From assembly GCA_000403475.2 (NCBI GenBank), contig KE159795.1:348561-412560 (forward strand): 64,000 nucleotides of DNA. Reading direction: 5' to 3'. Under the pieces are notes generated by a model. The model worked only from the letters and a program-made list of their open reading frames with translations. It did not search any database and was not told the origin of the DNA. Position 1 is the first letter of the stretch, and each line of letters opens with the position of its first letter. The stretch is from Lachnospiraceae bacterium MD308. GTDB taxonomy: Bacteria > Bacillota > Clostridia > Lachnospirales > Lachnospiraceae. The position numbers and the translations under genes are program-made. Shown one piece after another: positions 1 through 11,554 of the stretch.

Positions 1-1495
1 TATATGGATATTTTAAACACTGTAAGCTTAGAAAGCAATAGCCAGATTAAAATTAATTTTGACGGAGGCGATTTATCCTCCGATGCAGGACTTCTCCTGT
101 TCAAAGAGTTCCTGTTTAAGATTGGAGCGGTCAGGCTCGTTAATCGTATGTTCAAAACCAATGATACCGCATGGTTCCGCGTCCATAAGGATGATACGAA
201 TCTGATGCAGGTAATTTACCAGATTATCAGTTCCTACTTTGAGGATGACTGTGCAGACGAACTGACAAACGAACCTGTTATGACAGTTATTTTAGGCAAG
301 GATGCCCTGGCATCCCAGCCTACCCTGTCACGCTTTTTTAACCGCATGGATGGAGATACGCTCAGCCAGTTAAACCAGATCATCCGTGAACTCCGTAAAG
401 TCATCTATTCCATAAAGAAACCGGAATTCATGCTTTTTGATCTTGATTCCACACTTCTTGATACCTATGGAAATCAGGAAGGGGAAGGTTTCAACTACCA
501 TTATCAGGCTCATGGTTATCATCCGCTGTTATGCTACGACGGGCTGACCGGCGATCTGCTAAAAGCACAGCTTCGTGACGGCACCATGTATTGCAGCAAA
601 GAGGCAGATATTTTTATGAAGTCCCTTCTGGATGAATTCCTCTGCGATTTCCCGGATGTGCCGCTTTACTTTCGTGGTGACAGTGGTTTTGCGTCACCAG
701 GCCTGTATGAAGTTCTTGAAGATAAAAACTGCAAATATGCCATCCGGCTCAAGGAGAATGCAAAACTCCGTGAATTGGCAGAAGAGGAAAACCAGGCACT
801 GTACCGTGCAACGAAATCCAACCAGGTAGATTACGCTGTCGAGTATGGGGAATTCCTGTACCAGGCCGGTTCATGGAACCATCCACGCAGGGTGGCCTTT
901 AAAATAGAAAAGCCGTATGGGCAGATGATCCATCTGTATACCTTTATTGTCACAACACTGGAAATGGAACCTTATCAGGTGATCCGGTTCTATTGCGGAA
1001 GAGGCAAAATGGAAAATTTCATCAAGGAATGCAAAAGCGGTTTTGACTTTGCCTCTGTAAGCAGTTCCTCAAAGCTGGTAAATGCGAACCGCCTTCTGGT
1101 TCATGCATTAGCTTATAACCTATTCAATTGGTTTAGACGATTGGCGCTTGCTGCCAGTATGCGAAAACAGCGTATTGATACCATACGATTAAAACTGCTG
1201 AAGATAGCCGCAAGGGTGGTAAAATCAGCACGATATAAATATTTTAAACTGTGCAGCAGCTGTCCCTACAAGAAAGAATTCTACGAGACACTGGAAAACA
1301 TCCGTAACCTGCAGCCACAGTTGGAATAATAACTGTTAATGGACCTTGACAGCCACAATAAATTTCCAACCCTATCACAGGAGAAGTCTGCCCATTTTTA
1401 GGCTATCTTGCGACAGAGTGAGGTATCTGGAGGGGTTGTAATGGTAACTACGGCGGATTTTATGTGAGTTTATACTGCCGTGAATAATTCAGGAT
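1..1495 (+). mobile_element. IS1380-family insertion sequence, left end outside window
   Basis: The transposase gene occupies almost all of this segment, followed by about 165 bases without a gene. The right terminus is placed tentatively near 1493, where the minus strand reads CCTGAATTATTCACGG. IS1380-type ends usually begin with CC, but the matching left end is not in the window, so the boundary is a guess. The stretch from the tentative end to the dnaJ stop holds no gene that I can see. Confidence 0.6.
4..1329 (+). CDS. IS1380-family DDE transposase
   Basis: A 441-aa protein of the usual IS1380 transposase length, apparently intact. It cuts and joins the ends of its own element. The N-terminal segment GGDLSSDAGLLLFKEF is typical of the family. 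Three acidic positions fit the DDE triad: Asp in FDLDSTLLDTYGNQEG (about residues 146-161), Asp in YFRGDSGFASPGLYE (about 221-235) and Glu in YCGRGKMENFIKECKSG (about 330-346). The C-terminal part with HALAYNLFNWFRRL is also characteristic. The frame is open from the first complete ATG, three bases into the window. A functional element is plausible but cannot be confirmed without the left inverted repeat. Confidence 0.92.
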   Translation: MDILNTVSLESNSQIKINFDGGDLSSDAGLLLFKEFLFKIGAVRLVNRMFKTNDTAWFRVHKDDTNLMQVIYQIISSYFEDDCADELTNEPVMTVILGKDALASQPTLSRFFNRMDGDTLSQLNQIIRELRKVIYSIKKPEFMLFDLDSTLLDTYGNQEGEGFNYHYQAHGYHPLLCYDGLTGDLLKAQLRDGTMYCSKEADIFMKSLLDEFLCDFPDVPLYFRGDSGFASPGLYEVLEDKNCKYAIRLKENAKLRELAEEENQALYRATKSNQVDYAVEYGEFLYQAGSWNHPRRVAFKIEKPYGQMIHLYTFIVTTLEMEPYQVIRFYCGRGKMENFIKECKSGFDFASVSSSSKLVNANRLLVHALAYNLFNWFRRLALAASMRKQRIDTIRLKLLKIAARVVKSARYKYFKLCSSCPYKKEFYETLENIRNLQPQLE

Positions 1496-1607
1496 AAAAA
1501 AATATTGCTACATATTTCATTTTACAAGACAAAAGACAAACACGCTAATCGTTTTATCGTATATCTATATAGACGTTATCTATATGCATCCCCCTCAGAC
1601 GAGGCAA

Positions 1608-1637
1608 AGGCCCCTGATGATTACTCATCAAAGGCCT
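1608..1637 (-). terminator. Hairpin over the dnaJ stop codon
   Basis: AGGCC-CC-TGATGA, loop TTAC, TCATCA-AA-GGCCT forms an 11-bp stem with a 2x2 internal loop. The dnaJ stop codon lies in the loop. Only a short T-rich stretch follows on the minus strand, so this is a weak terminator or an mRNA 3'-end stabiliser. Confidence 0.35.
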
Positions 1638-2811
1638 CCTTCATCTTACCCATAAATCCTTTTCTCTTCTTCCCTGTTCCGGAACTTGCAGCATTTCCTG
1701 TTCCCGCCGAATTCAGGGAATTCCCCGCCAGCTCGTCAAACCGCCTTAGCGCCTCTTTCGCCTCGGCGCTTAATTTCTCCGGCGTCTGGATCACCAGCGT
1801 CACATAGTGGTCGCCCCGAACCTGTGAATTTCTCACCGACGGAACCCCCTTGCCTTTAAGGCGCACTTTCGTGTCCGTCTTCGTTCCCGGCTTAACCGTG
1901 TATAAAACTTCTCCGTCAACCGTCTTAATCTTCACGTCAGCGCCAAGAGCCGCCTGCGGGAAAGATATGGGAACGGTAGAGAAGATATGCATATCCTGCC
2001 TCTGGAAGATCGGATGCCTGGACACGCTCACCTCCACAAGCAGGTCGCCTCTCGGCCCGCCGTTGGCTCCCGGCTCGCCCTTCTCCCGGATGCGGATGCT
2101 CTGGCCGTTGTCAATGCCCGCCGGAATCGTAACGGCAATCTTCTTCCGGTTGGACACATAGCCTGTTCCCTGGCAGTCCGAACATTTCTCCCGGATAATC
2201 TTCCCGCTGCCGCCGCACTGCGGACAAGTCTGCACGTTCTGCACCGTTCCGAAAAACGACTGCTGCGTGTACACAACCTGACCCTTGCCGCCGCACTTCG
2301 GGCAAGTCTCCGGGGTAGTTCCCGGTTTCGCGCCGGTTCCGCTGCACTTCGGGCAGGGATCTTTCAGCACCACGTCAAGCTCCTTCTCGCACCCGAACAC
2401 AGCCTCCTCAAAGGTCACCCGCACACTTTTCCTTACATTCATGCCCTTCATCGGGCCCTGGCTGCGGCCTCTCCTCGCGCCGCCGCCAAATAAGTCGCCA
2501 AATATATCGCCAAATATATCGCTGAAATCCGCACCGCTGAAGTCAAAGCCGCCAAAGCCTCCCGCGCCGCCGGCTCCGCCCTCAAACGCCGCGTGGCCGA
2601 ACTGGTCATACTGGCGGCGCTTATCCGGGTCGCTAAGTACCGCGTAAGCCTCCGATGCCTCTTTGAACTTCTTCTCTGCCTCCGCATCCCCCGGGTTCAT
2701 ATCCGGGTGGTATTTTTTGGCAACCTGCCGGTAGGCTTTCTTAAGCGCCGCGTCGTCCGCGTCCTTGCCGACCCCCAGCACCTCATAATAATCTCTTTTT
2801 GATTCTGCCAT
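1621..2811 (-). CDS. dnaJ: Chaperone protein DnaJ
   Basis: A 396-aa type I J-protein, the co-chaperone that delivers unfolded clients to DnaK and stimulates its ATPase. The J domain is at residues 1-70, with HPD in [12 protein letters not shown] Gly/Phe-rich linker follows (about 75-115). The zinc region has four CxxCxGxG modules ([32 protein letters not shown], about 150-215). The C-terminal client-binding domains follow, and the tail is Ser/Gly/Lys-rich. It is the last gene of the hrcA-grpE-dnaK-dnaJ operon and lies about 200 bases beyond dnaK, across a gap with strong inverted repeats. AAGGGA sits upstream of the ATG. The family assignment is unambiguous. Confidence 0.98.
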   Translation of the reverse strand: MAESKRDYYEVLGVGKDADDAALKKAYRQVAKKYHPDMNPGDAEAEKKFKEASEAYAVLSDPDKRRQYDQFGHAAFEGGAGGAGGFGGFDFSGADFSDIFGDIFGDLFGGGARRGRSQGPMKGMNVRKSVRVTFEEAVFGCEKELDVVLKDPCPKCSGTGAKPGTTPETCPKCGGKGQVVYTQQSFFGTVQNVQTCPQCGGSGKIIREKCSDCQGTGYVSNRKKIAVTIPAGIDNGQSIRIREKGEPGANGGPRGDLLVEVSVSRHPIFQRQDMHIFSTVPISFPQAALGADVKIKTVDGEVLYTVKPGTKTDTKVRLKGKGVPSVRNSQVRGDHYVTLVIQTPEKLSAEAKEALRRFDELAGNSLNSAGTGNAASSGTGKKRKGFMGKMKEAFDE

Positions 2812-2858
2812 GATCTATCCCTTTCTTCATCTTCAGCCTTTAAATTCCGCGGGCAGCG

Positions 2859-2946
2859 AGCCAAACGTACATACCTGCATGCACATTTGGCTGACGCAAG
2901 GAAGTTCCGGGATACCGGACTTTCAAAAAATCCAGTCCTCCCGGAA
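2859..2946 (-). promoter_or_regulatory. Two inverted repeats in the dnaK-dnaJ gap
   Basis: AGCCAAA (2859-2865) pairs with TTTGGCT (2886-2892). TTCCGGGA (2905-2912) pairs with TCCCGGAA (2939-2946), and GGACT/AGTCC nests inside the second. The stems would form in the operon mRNA. Neither is followed by a T tract on the minus strand, so RNA processing or differential stability of dnaK and dnaJ is more likely than termination (inference). Confidence 0.5.
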
Positions 2947-3012
2947 CAATTCCCCATTTAATTCCACTCAGCCGCAAAGGCTTAACTTTCCTGTAATCTC
3001 AGCCTTAAAAGC

Positions 3013-5695
<2,683 letters not shown>

Positions 5696-5698
5696 GGG

Positions 5699-6775
5699 TT
5701 ATTCCACCTTTCCTTCTTTTTTGCCGGCAGCCTCCCCGCCGCTGTGAAACATCTGGTCCAGCTCGCTCTGGAGACGTTTCATTGATTTTAACACATGCTC
5801 ATAATCCATTCTCTTCGGCCCGATAATCCCTATCGTTCCTTTCATGCCCTCGCCCAGCTCATAGGTCGCTGTCACGACGCTGCAGTCTTTCATAGTCTGT
5901 ACCGGCGTCTCGTCTCCGATATACACCTGGATTCCCGTATTGTCCTCCTGTGACAACGTCTGGTTTACCAGCTCCGTGAGCTGCTGCTTTTCCTCAAAGG
6001 CGCTGATGATCTCCTGCGCGCTCTGCTTATCCGAAAGCTCCGGGTATTTAAAAATGTTCGTCGCGCCGCTTGTGTAGATCTGCATGCCGTCGTCCACCTG
6101 TATCACATCCGCCACAGCATCCAGCACATTGCCTACAACCTCTCCGTGGATGCCGGCCTGCTCCTTAAGCCTCGCGATAAGTCCCAGATTGATCTCTTCG
6201 ATAGCCATGCCGTTAAGCGTCGTGTTAAGCAGCATGTTAAGTTTCAGCAGATTCTCATTGCTTAATGGCTCCTCCACCCGTATGATCTTGTTCTTGATGA
6301 CATTCCCCCCAAGAACGATCACGGCGATAATCTGCTCGTTATCCACCATGGTGAGCTGTATGAACTTGATCTTATTGCCGTTCCCCATAGGGGTTGACAC
6401 CATGGTCGCGTAATTGGTGCTGCTGGCCAGGACTTTCGCCGCCTGCTTAAGGAGATGCTCCATCCGGTCCGCCTTCTCAAGCATCCGGTCTTCCTTCTCC
6501 ATAAGCTCCTGCTCTTTCTCCGCCATCAGCATATCCACATATAGCCGGTAGCCCTTATCTGAAGGGATGCGTCCCGCGGACGTGTGAGGCTGCATGATGA
6601 ATCCAAGCTCTTCAAGATCAGCCATCTCATTACGGATCGTCGCTGAACTTAAGTTCATGTCCGTATATTTGGAGATCGTCCTGGAACCGACAGGCTCACC
6701 GGTCTCCAGATAAGTCTTGATAATCGCATGAAGAATCTTAAGCTTTCTGTCGCTTAGTCCATGATCTGCCGTCAT
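5699..6775 (-). CDS. hrcA: Heat-inducible transcription repressor HrcA
   Basis: A 358-aa repressor that binds CIRCE operators and, in the known model, depends on GroEL for activity. The N-terminal winged helix contains LKILHAIIKTYLETGEPVGSRTISK and the recognition segment LSSATIRNEMADLEELG. A GAF-like domain and the C-terminal HrcA signature (GIIGPKRMDYEHVLKSMK) follow. It is the promoter-proximal gene, and a perfect CIRCE copy lies 28 bases upstream, so it should repress its own operon. GGAGG precedes the ATG closely. Confidence 0.97.
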   Translation of the reverse strand: MTADHGLSDRKLKILHAIIKTYLETGEPVGSRTISKYTDMNLSSATIRNEMADLEELGFIMQPHTSAGRIPSDKGYRLYVDMLMAEKEQELMEKEDRMLEKADRMEHLLKQAAKVLASSTNYATMVSTPMGNGNKIKFIQLTMVDNEQIIAVIVLGGNVIKNKIIRVEEPLSNENLLKLNMLLNTTLNGMAIEEINLGLIARLKEQAGIHGEVVGNVLDAVADVIQVDDGMQIYTSGATNIFKYPELSDKQSAQEIISAFEEKQQLTELVNQTLSQEDNTGIQVYIGDETPVQTMKDCSVVTATYELGEGMKGTIGIIGPKRMDYEHVLKSMKRLQSELDQMFHSGGEAAGKKEGKVE

Positions 6776-6803
6776 CCATCCTCCCCCTTTCAGATTTGCT
6801 CTG

Positions 6804-6830
6804 TTAGCACTCAGATTTATAGAGTGCTAA
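6804..6830 (-). promoter_or_regulatory. CIRCE operator
   Basis: TTAGCACTC, nine bases, GAGTGCTAA: an exact match to the CIRCE consensus. It sits just downstream of the -10 box of the hrcA promoter. It is the HrcA binding site for the operon. Confidence 0.98.
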
Positions 6831-6845
6831 CACCTTTCGAGTATT

Positions 6846-6874
6846 AATTTAACACTATGATTTGCGTTTGTCAA
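6846..6874 (-). promoter_or_regulatory. Sigma-A promoter of the hrcA operon
   Basis: On the minus strand: TTGACA (6874-6869), a 17-base spacer, then TAAATT (6851-6846), followed at once by CIRCE. Confidence 0.85.
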
Positions 6875-6889
6875 CATACTTTATGCATT

Positions 6890-6941
6890 TTTTATAAAAA
6901 TTAAAAGTGCAAAATCCGAAAATATTCAGACCCTGCACTTT
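6890..6941 (-). terminator. Terminator after the carboxypeptidase 3' half
   Basis: AAAGTGCA (6904-6911) pairs with TGCACTTT (6934-6941). On the minus strand the stem is followed by TAATTTTTAT. It separates the dac remnant from the hrcA promoter. Confidence 0.7.
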
Positions 6942-6953
6942 CTTCATACTCTG

Positions 6954-7748
6954 CTACAGCAATATCTCTTTCACCACATCACCCATGGCACTTTTGTAGC
7001 TTATCACGTTGACTGTTTCTTCTGTGACTATATCTATGCTTCCGATTTTTTCTCCGCCCAGATAATACGCTGCTTCTCCTACCTTCTTTCCCTTCTTCAC
7101 CGGCGCTTTCAGGCTCTTTTTCACTATTACCTTACGCTCGATTGTATTTAAGTCTGCTCCCGTTGCATCCACATAGAAGAAGGGTTCTTTCTGCGCTACG
7201 GATATATTGTCTCTGACGCCATGCTTTACCTTGACCGGTTTTACGGGCTTCACGGCATCCTCTATGTATTTCTGGCATTTTCCGAATCCATAATTAAATA
7301 GGGTAATTGCATCTTTATTCCGGAGTTTACTGTCATTTGCAGCCATGATCACTGCAATCAACTCCATATCTTCTTTTTTCGCTGTTGCAGAGATGCAGAA
7401 CTTCGCCTTGCTCGTAGAACCGGTTTTAAGACCTGTGGCATACTCATAGTGACGAACCAGTTTATTCGTGTTGCTGAGACCGAATTCCTTCTCTCCCTTT
7501 TTCGTCTTATGAATAATATTTTCCATCCAAATCATACAGTAATCATGAATCTGAGGATACTTTGTAATCAGTTCTCTGGACATCAGGGCAATATCTCTGG
7601 CTGTAGTGAGATGGCCGTCTGAATCAAGGCCGTTACAGTTTTTAAAATGGGTATTCTCCATGCCGAGCCCCTTAGCGCGCTCGTTCATCTTCGCTACGAA
7701 CTCCTCCTCACTGCCGGCGATGAATTCTGCCATTGCCACACAAGCGTC
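6954..7748 (-). pseudogene. 3' half of split D-Ala-D-Ala carboxypeptidase
   Basis: The C-terminal half of a DacA/DacF-type low-molecular-weight PBP, which trims D-Ala from peptidoglycan stem peptides. It starts in the coding sequence at NDACVAMAEFIAGSEE, directly after the SxN serine-asparagine motif. It carries the KTG box (GLKTGSTSKAKFC) and the C-terminal beta-domain. The SxxK motif and signal peptide are missing here; they lie on the 5' half ending at 18509. The break falls exactly at the 14-bp sequence shared with the other junction. No proper start with a ribosome site is evident, so this half is probably not translated while the island is present. Confidence 0.93.
7735..7748. repeat. 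Island attachment core, left junction
   Basis: GCCACACAAGCGTC is present here and again at 18496-18509 in the same orientation. On the carboxypeptidase strand it reads GACGCTTGTGTGGC and encodes D-A-C-V-A after the SxN motif. One mismatch further on, the match resumes for two bases. This is the expected product of serine-recombinase integration. Confidence 0.9.
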
Positions 7749-7772
7749 GTTTAAAAACAGAAGACGGAAATA

Positions 7773-7802
7773 TTGACGAATTTTATATTTTTTTGTTATA
7801 AT
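7773..7802 (+). promoter_or_regulatory. Promoter of first tetR gene
   Basis: TTGACG, 18-base spacer, TATAAT. The -35 box lies inside the element-side arm TATTGACGAA, which mirrors TTCGTAATA on the other end of the island. Recombinase binding and transcription could therefore compete here. Confidence 0.7.
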
Positions 7803-7835
7803 TTGTATGAATTATAAGCAGTAAGGAAATTTGCC

Positions 7836-8501
7836 ATGAACAATAAAGAAATCAAAACCAGACGGATGCTGTCCTATTTCATCCGCTCTGCACAGGACAT
7901 TATGAAGAAAGAAGGTATCTCAGGCATTACACTGAGGAAAGTGGCAGATGGCGCTGGGTATAACACAGCCACAATATACAATTATTTCGATGATCTTGAC
8001 CATGTAATCCTGTTTGCCTCTTTAAAGTATCTTCAGATTTATAATCAAGAGCTCAACCTCCAATTGAAGAACTGCAAAACGGCCAAAGACGCTTTTTTTA
8101 TTTCCTGGGATACTTTCTGTAAAGTCTCTTTCCAATATCCAGAAGCTTTCCATCAAATATTTTTCACCAAACACAGTAGTTCGCTTGAGCGTATATGCAA
8201 ACAATACTATGATATTTTCCCGGAAGAGCGCGCTGCTTCTACCAGCTCACTCTATCCGATCATATCCGATTACCGACTCCTGACGCGTAATTATCTGGTG
8301 CTTGACCCATTATTAAAGGAAACAGGGCTCGATGCATCTAAGCATATTGATTTGATGAATGAATTGATCATCTCAGCCTATCAATATCTGCTTTTTGACT
8401 GCCTGTCCACAAAATCTACCGACGAAGCCAGTATTCAGCAGTATACCGACCGGATGCGCCAGTATCTTACCTTTATCATCCGTTCAGGTACTGCTCCGTA
8501 A
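7836..8501 (+). CDS. TetR/AcrR-family regulator (first of two paralogues)
   Basis: A 221-aa regulator. The N-terminal helix-turn-helix is seen in AQDIMKKEGISGITLRKVADGAGYNTATIYNYF, split here as AQDIMKKEGISG, then TLRKVADGAGYN and ATIYNYFDDLDHV. The C-terminal ligand domain is helical and unassigned. It lies just inside the left end of the island and is closely related along its whole length to the next gene. AAGGAAA precedes the ATG. As the genes around it are transport and hydrolysis functions, it may respond to their substrate (inference). Confidence 0.9.
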   Translation: MNNKEIKTRRMLSYFIRSAQDIMKKEGISGITLRKVADGAGYNTATIYNYFDDLDHVILFASLKYLQIYNQELNLQLKNCKTAKDAFFISWDTFCKVSFQYPEAFHQIFFTKHSSSLERICKQYYDIFPEERAASTSSLYPIISDYRLLTRNYLVLDPLLKETGLDASKHIDLMNELIISAYQYLLFDCLSTKSTDEASIQQYTDRMRQYLTFIIRSGTAP

Positions 8502-8612
8502 AATTCTGTCAATGTACTGTAGATTTTACGACAATATTTTAAGCGCTATATGCGATATAATCATAATTATATTTTATTTTCATATTATTTTTGCACTTTT
8601 GGTTATTTTTTG

Positions 8613-8642
8613 TTGAATCATACGTTATTCTGATGATATAAT
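8613..8642 (+). promoter_or_regulatory. Promoter of second tetR gene
   Basis: TTGAAT, 18-base spacer, TATAAT, in the AT-rich gap between the two tetR genes. It shows that the second gene is separately transcribed. Confidence 0.65.
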
Positions 8643-8681
8643 AAACATGTATGCAAATCATTTATCAAAAGGAAGAAACGT

Positions 8682-9332
8682 ATGGCTAATCAGGAATTAA
8701 AGAAAAAAAGAATGCTGACATATTTTATCAAAGCAGCACAGGATATTATGAATAAAGAAGGGATTGCCGGAGTTACGCTCAGAAAAGTGGCGGACGGGGC
8801 CGGGTATAACAACGCGACCTTGTATAATTATTTTGAAGATTTAGACCATGTGATTCTCTTTGCGTCCTTAAAATATCTTTCGCTTTATAATAAGGGAGTG
8901 GAAAAGGCTTTAAAGAACCACTCTTCGGCAAGGGAAAGATTTTTTATCATGTGGGACGTATTCTGCGAGATATCCTTTCAGTATCCAGATGCCTTTTACC
9001 AGATTTTCTTTAATAAACACAGCAGCGCTTTAGAGAGCGTCTGCAACCGGTATTATGAACTTTTTCCTGAGGAGCTGCCCAAAACTTCCGATAATCTGTA
9101 TCCCATCTTTTCCAATTATCAGCTCAGTGCGCGCAATCTTATGCCCCTTCGGGAGCTTTTAGAAGAGGAACAGCGCTCCTTGACGCAGATTGATCTAATC
9201 AGCGAACTGATCGTCAGTGCATACCATCATCTTCTCCATACACAGAAGACACAGGCAGAACGGACTCCGGAGGATCTGAAATTTTATACAAAGAAAATGC
9301 ATGATTATATCTGCTATATCCTTAATCTGTAG
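8682..9332 (+). CDS. TetR/AcrR-family regulator (second paralogue)
   Basis: A 216-aa TetR-type protein with the same architecture as its neighbour. The helix-turn-helix is nearly identical (TLRKVADGAGYNNATLYNYF), and the ligand domains share FASLKYL, SFQYPDAFYQIFF and NKHSSALE. The ligand-binding halves diverge more than the DNA-binding halves, which suggests a shared operator but different or shifted effectors (inference). AAGGAAG lies upstream of the ATG. It converges on the hydrolase gene across a bidirectional terminator. Confidence 0.9.
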   Translation: MANQELKKKRMLTYFIKAAQDIMNKEGIAGVTLRKVADGAGYNNATLYNYFEDLDHVILFASLKYLSLYNKGVEKALKNHSSARERFFIMWDVFCEISFQYPDAFYQIFFNKHSSALESVCNRYYELFPEELPKTSDNLYPIFSNYQLSARNLMPLRELLEEEQRSLTQIDLISELIVSAYHHLLHTQKTQAERTPEDLKFYTKKMHDYICYILNL

Positions 9333-9381
9333 GCAGATTGGCAATAGCTCTGACACGTACCTGAATAGCAAGATATTAGCA

Positions 9382-9409
9382 ATCCCCCTGCATAATTTTA
9401 CAGGGGGAT
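9382..9409. terminator. Bidirectional terminator between tetR and hydrolase genes
   Basis: ATCCCCCTG, ten-base loop, CAGGGGGAT: a perfect 9-bp stem between convergent genes, with AT-rich flanks on both sides. Confidence 0.75.
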
Positions 9410-9440
9410 AATTTATTGTCTGCTGCTTTTTTTAAGCATT

Positions 9441-11489
9441 TTACAGTCCGTTACGTTTTACCTTCTCATTATACTCTCTGTGGAATACCGGCTCGTCATT
9501 AATCTTGGCGTCCATAGAGCCTGTCAGATAAAAATATTCTTTATCCGCAGTCTGGGTAACGACGATATCCGTATCCGTAAGCCAGCCCTCCCGTCCATTT
9601 TTCATCTTTTGATAGATCGTATATTTTGCTGACAGCGGGTCCTTGTTAGACATAACCAGCTCACGCTTAAGGTTGTGCTCAACCACGGTTCCGATATCGT
9701 CAAAGCGGTAGATACCCTCACCAAACACTCCGCCGACACCATTTGTAATGGATGTCCATGTATCAGTGATCAGATCATAATGAATCTCACGGTCTACATG
9801 CCCTTCAGAAAGTGTAGTCATCGGCGTGAGCGGCGCACACTTAGGCTCCATACTCGGTCCCTTGCAATCCTTGCCGCTGAATATCGGCAGGGCAAACTTC
9901 GCCGTAGACAAGTCAAGCTTCAGCGTAGCGAGCTCCGGTGACGGCCAGATCATTGGCCAGAAGGAGTTGGCAATCGCAAGGCGAATCCTGTGTCCGACAG
10001 GGAAATTATGCCCGCACACATCAAGCTCAACCTTCGCTTTGTACTTCTTTCCCTCCTCAAGATAGACAACCTTGTCATGTCCTTCAAGATGAGTGAGGTT
10101 CATCAGTCCGTAAGAAACTCTTGTTGCTGCTCCGTCCGGATGAATGTCGCAAAGCTCCGCATACAGGAATGCATTTGGCTTATCACATGTAAATTCTACT
10201 TCAAATTCCGGATAACCCAGAATCTCTACTTCTTCTGTCAGCATCTCAGAATCGAATACCATCGCCATACCGTCATCCACCCGCATATCAGCCGGGCTCT
10301 CTCCAGGAACTCCTGCGCCCATCCACTCATTTGCAAGAAGTCCGTGGTTAGGCAGTGTACAAAGGTCAACGATTTCTTCTTTTGTGTTCTCCTCTTCCTG
10401 AAGTTTTCCGTATGTCATAGAAAGGTTCTTCATAGCTACATCTTTTGACGGCCATCCGTCAAGTCCTACCCAGCGCCCGTCGCTTACCGGATGTACTGTC
10501 TCAGGCTTCATACTGTCCTCTAACCAAACCTGTACCATCGGACAGTCCAAAGTATCATTGTCTATACCCTTAAGCCATTTATCCCACCACTTTGTTGCCT
10601 CTCCTAAGAAATCAATAGCTGGTGCCGGCGCCCCGTCATGAGCAAATACATGAGCCCACGGTCCGATCATAGCCTTTCTTGGAACATTCAGGCCGTTCAT
10701 CAAGGTAAGAACACTGTTCGTATAGGAATCTGCCCAACCGTCCAATGCGAATACCGGAATCTGGATATCGTCGTAATTCTCCCCTACCGAGCCATGTCTC
10801 CAGTAATCATCTTTTGTCTGGTGCTCCAGCCAGTTCTTTGGCCAGAGAGGCATCTCCTCAAGTCTCTTTATAGACTCCTCTCTCCATGTATCCGGCTTAA
10901 TCTCGCTGTCAATGGCACGGCACATATAGGCCAGCATAATATTTCCCCACCAGAAATTGTCATTGAGAAGCGTACCGCCTTTATAGTGGATATCCTGCTC
11001 GTATCTCTCATCCACAAAGCCCACGCAGATAATTGCCTTTAACGCCTCCGGCCTTCTTGCCGCAACTTGAAGGGAGTTGAATCCACTCCAGGATTTCCCC
11101 ATCATCCCGACATTCCCATCGCACCAGGGCTGCTTGCTGATCCATTCAATACATGCAACCGCATCGTCCTGCTCCTGCTTTAGATATTCATCATAGAAGC
11201 ACTGGTCAGACTCTCCCGCTCCGCGCATATCCACGCGGACAACATTGTATCCCATTCCTGCAAAATATCCGTACATTGGCTCGTCACGGCCGCGCATTCC
11301 GTCACGCTTGCGGTACGGCTGCGTCTCGAAAACTGTCGGAAGCGGCTTATCCGTCTTCGGGTGCCAGATGCGGCTCGATAATCTGCATCCGTCCGGCATG
11401 GTTATCCATGTGTTCTCGATTACGTCCCAGTCATACGGGAAATCCTTTTTCTCCAAAACTTTTTTCGGTTTTGCCTCTACTTTTGCCAT
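9441..11489 (-). CDS. CocE/NonD-family alpha/beta hydrolase
   Basis: A 682-aa protein of the X-Pro dipeptidyl-peptidase/CocE group, serine hydrolases acting on amide or ester bonds of small molecules and peptides. The alpha/beta-hydrolase domain has the nucleophile elbow GKSWSG (Ser133), the acid in DGWAD (Asp254) and the histidine in GPWAH (His280). A C-terminal jelly-roll domain typical of the family follows. There is no signal peptide, so it is likely cytoplasmic. GAGGAGG lies nine bases before the ATG. It sits 65 bases behind the MFS gene, in one operon, and probably processes what that transporter or the APC permease brings in. The substrate is unknown. Confidence 0.92.
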   Translation of the reverse strand: MAKVEAKPKKVLEKKDFPYDWDVIENTWITMPDGCRLSSRIWHPKTDKPLPTVFETQPYRKRDGMRGRDEPMYGYFAGMGYNVVRVDMRGAGESDQCFYDEYLKQEQDDAVACIEWISKQPWCDGNVGMMGKSWSGFNSLQVAARRPEALKAIICVGFVDERYEQDIHYKGGTLLNDNFWWGNIMLAYMCRAIDSEIKPDTWREESIKRLEEMPLWPKNWLEHQTKDDYWRHGSVGENYDDIQIPVFALDGWADSYTNSVLTLMNGLNVPRKAMIGPWAHVFAHDGAPAPAIDFLGEATKWWDKWLKGIDNDTLDCPMVQVWLEDSMKPETVHPVSDGRWVGLDGWPSKDVAMKNLSMTYGKLQEEENTKEEIVDLCTLPNHGLLANEWMGAGVPGESPADMRVDDGMAMVFDSEMLTEEVEILGYPEFEVEFTCDKPNAFLYAELCDIHPDGAATRVSYGLMNLTHLEGHDKVVYLEEGKKYKAKVELDVCGHNFPVGHRIRLAIANSFWPMIWPSPELATLKLDLSTAKFALPIFSGKDCKGPSMEPKCAPLTPMTTLSEGHVDREIHYDLITDTWTSITNGVGGVFGEGIYRFDDIGTVVEHNLKRELVMSNKDPLSAKYTIYQKMKNGREGWLTDTDIVVTQTADKEYFYLTGSMDAKINDEPVFHREYNEKVKRNGL

Positions 11490-11554
11490 TGTTAAAACCT
11501 CCTCGTTAATATATATTTATACATGTTTTCATGTATGAAATACCTTTCCCTGCA

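Noticed and set aside
1380-1495. Exact right terminus and target duplication of the IS1380 element
   Set aside because: The left end is outside the window, so neither the inverted repeats nor the target duplication can be compared.
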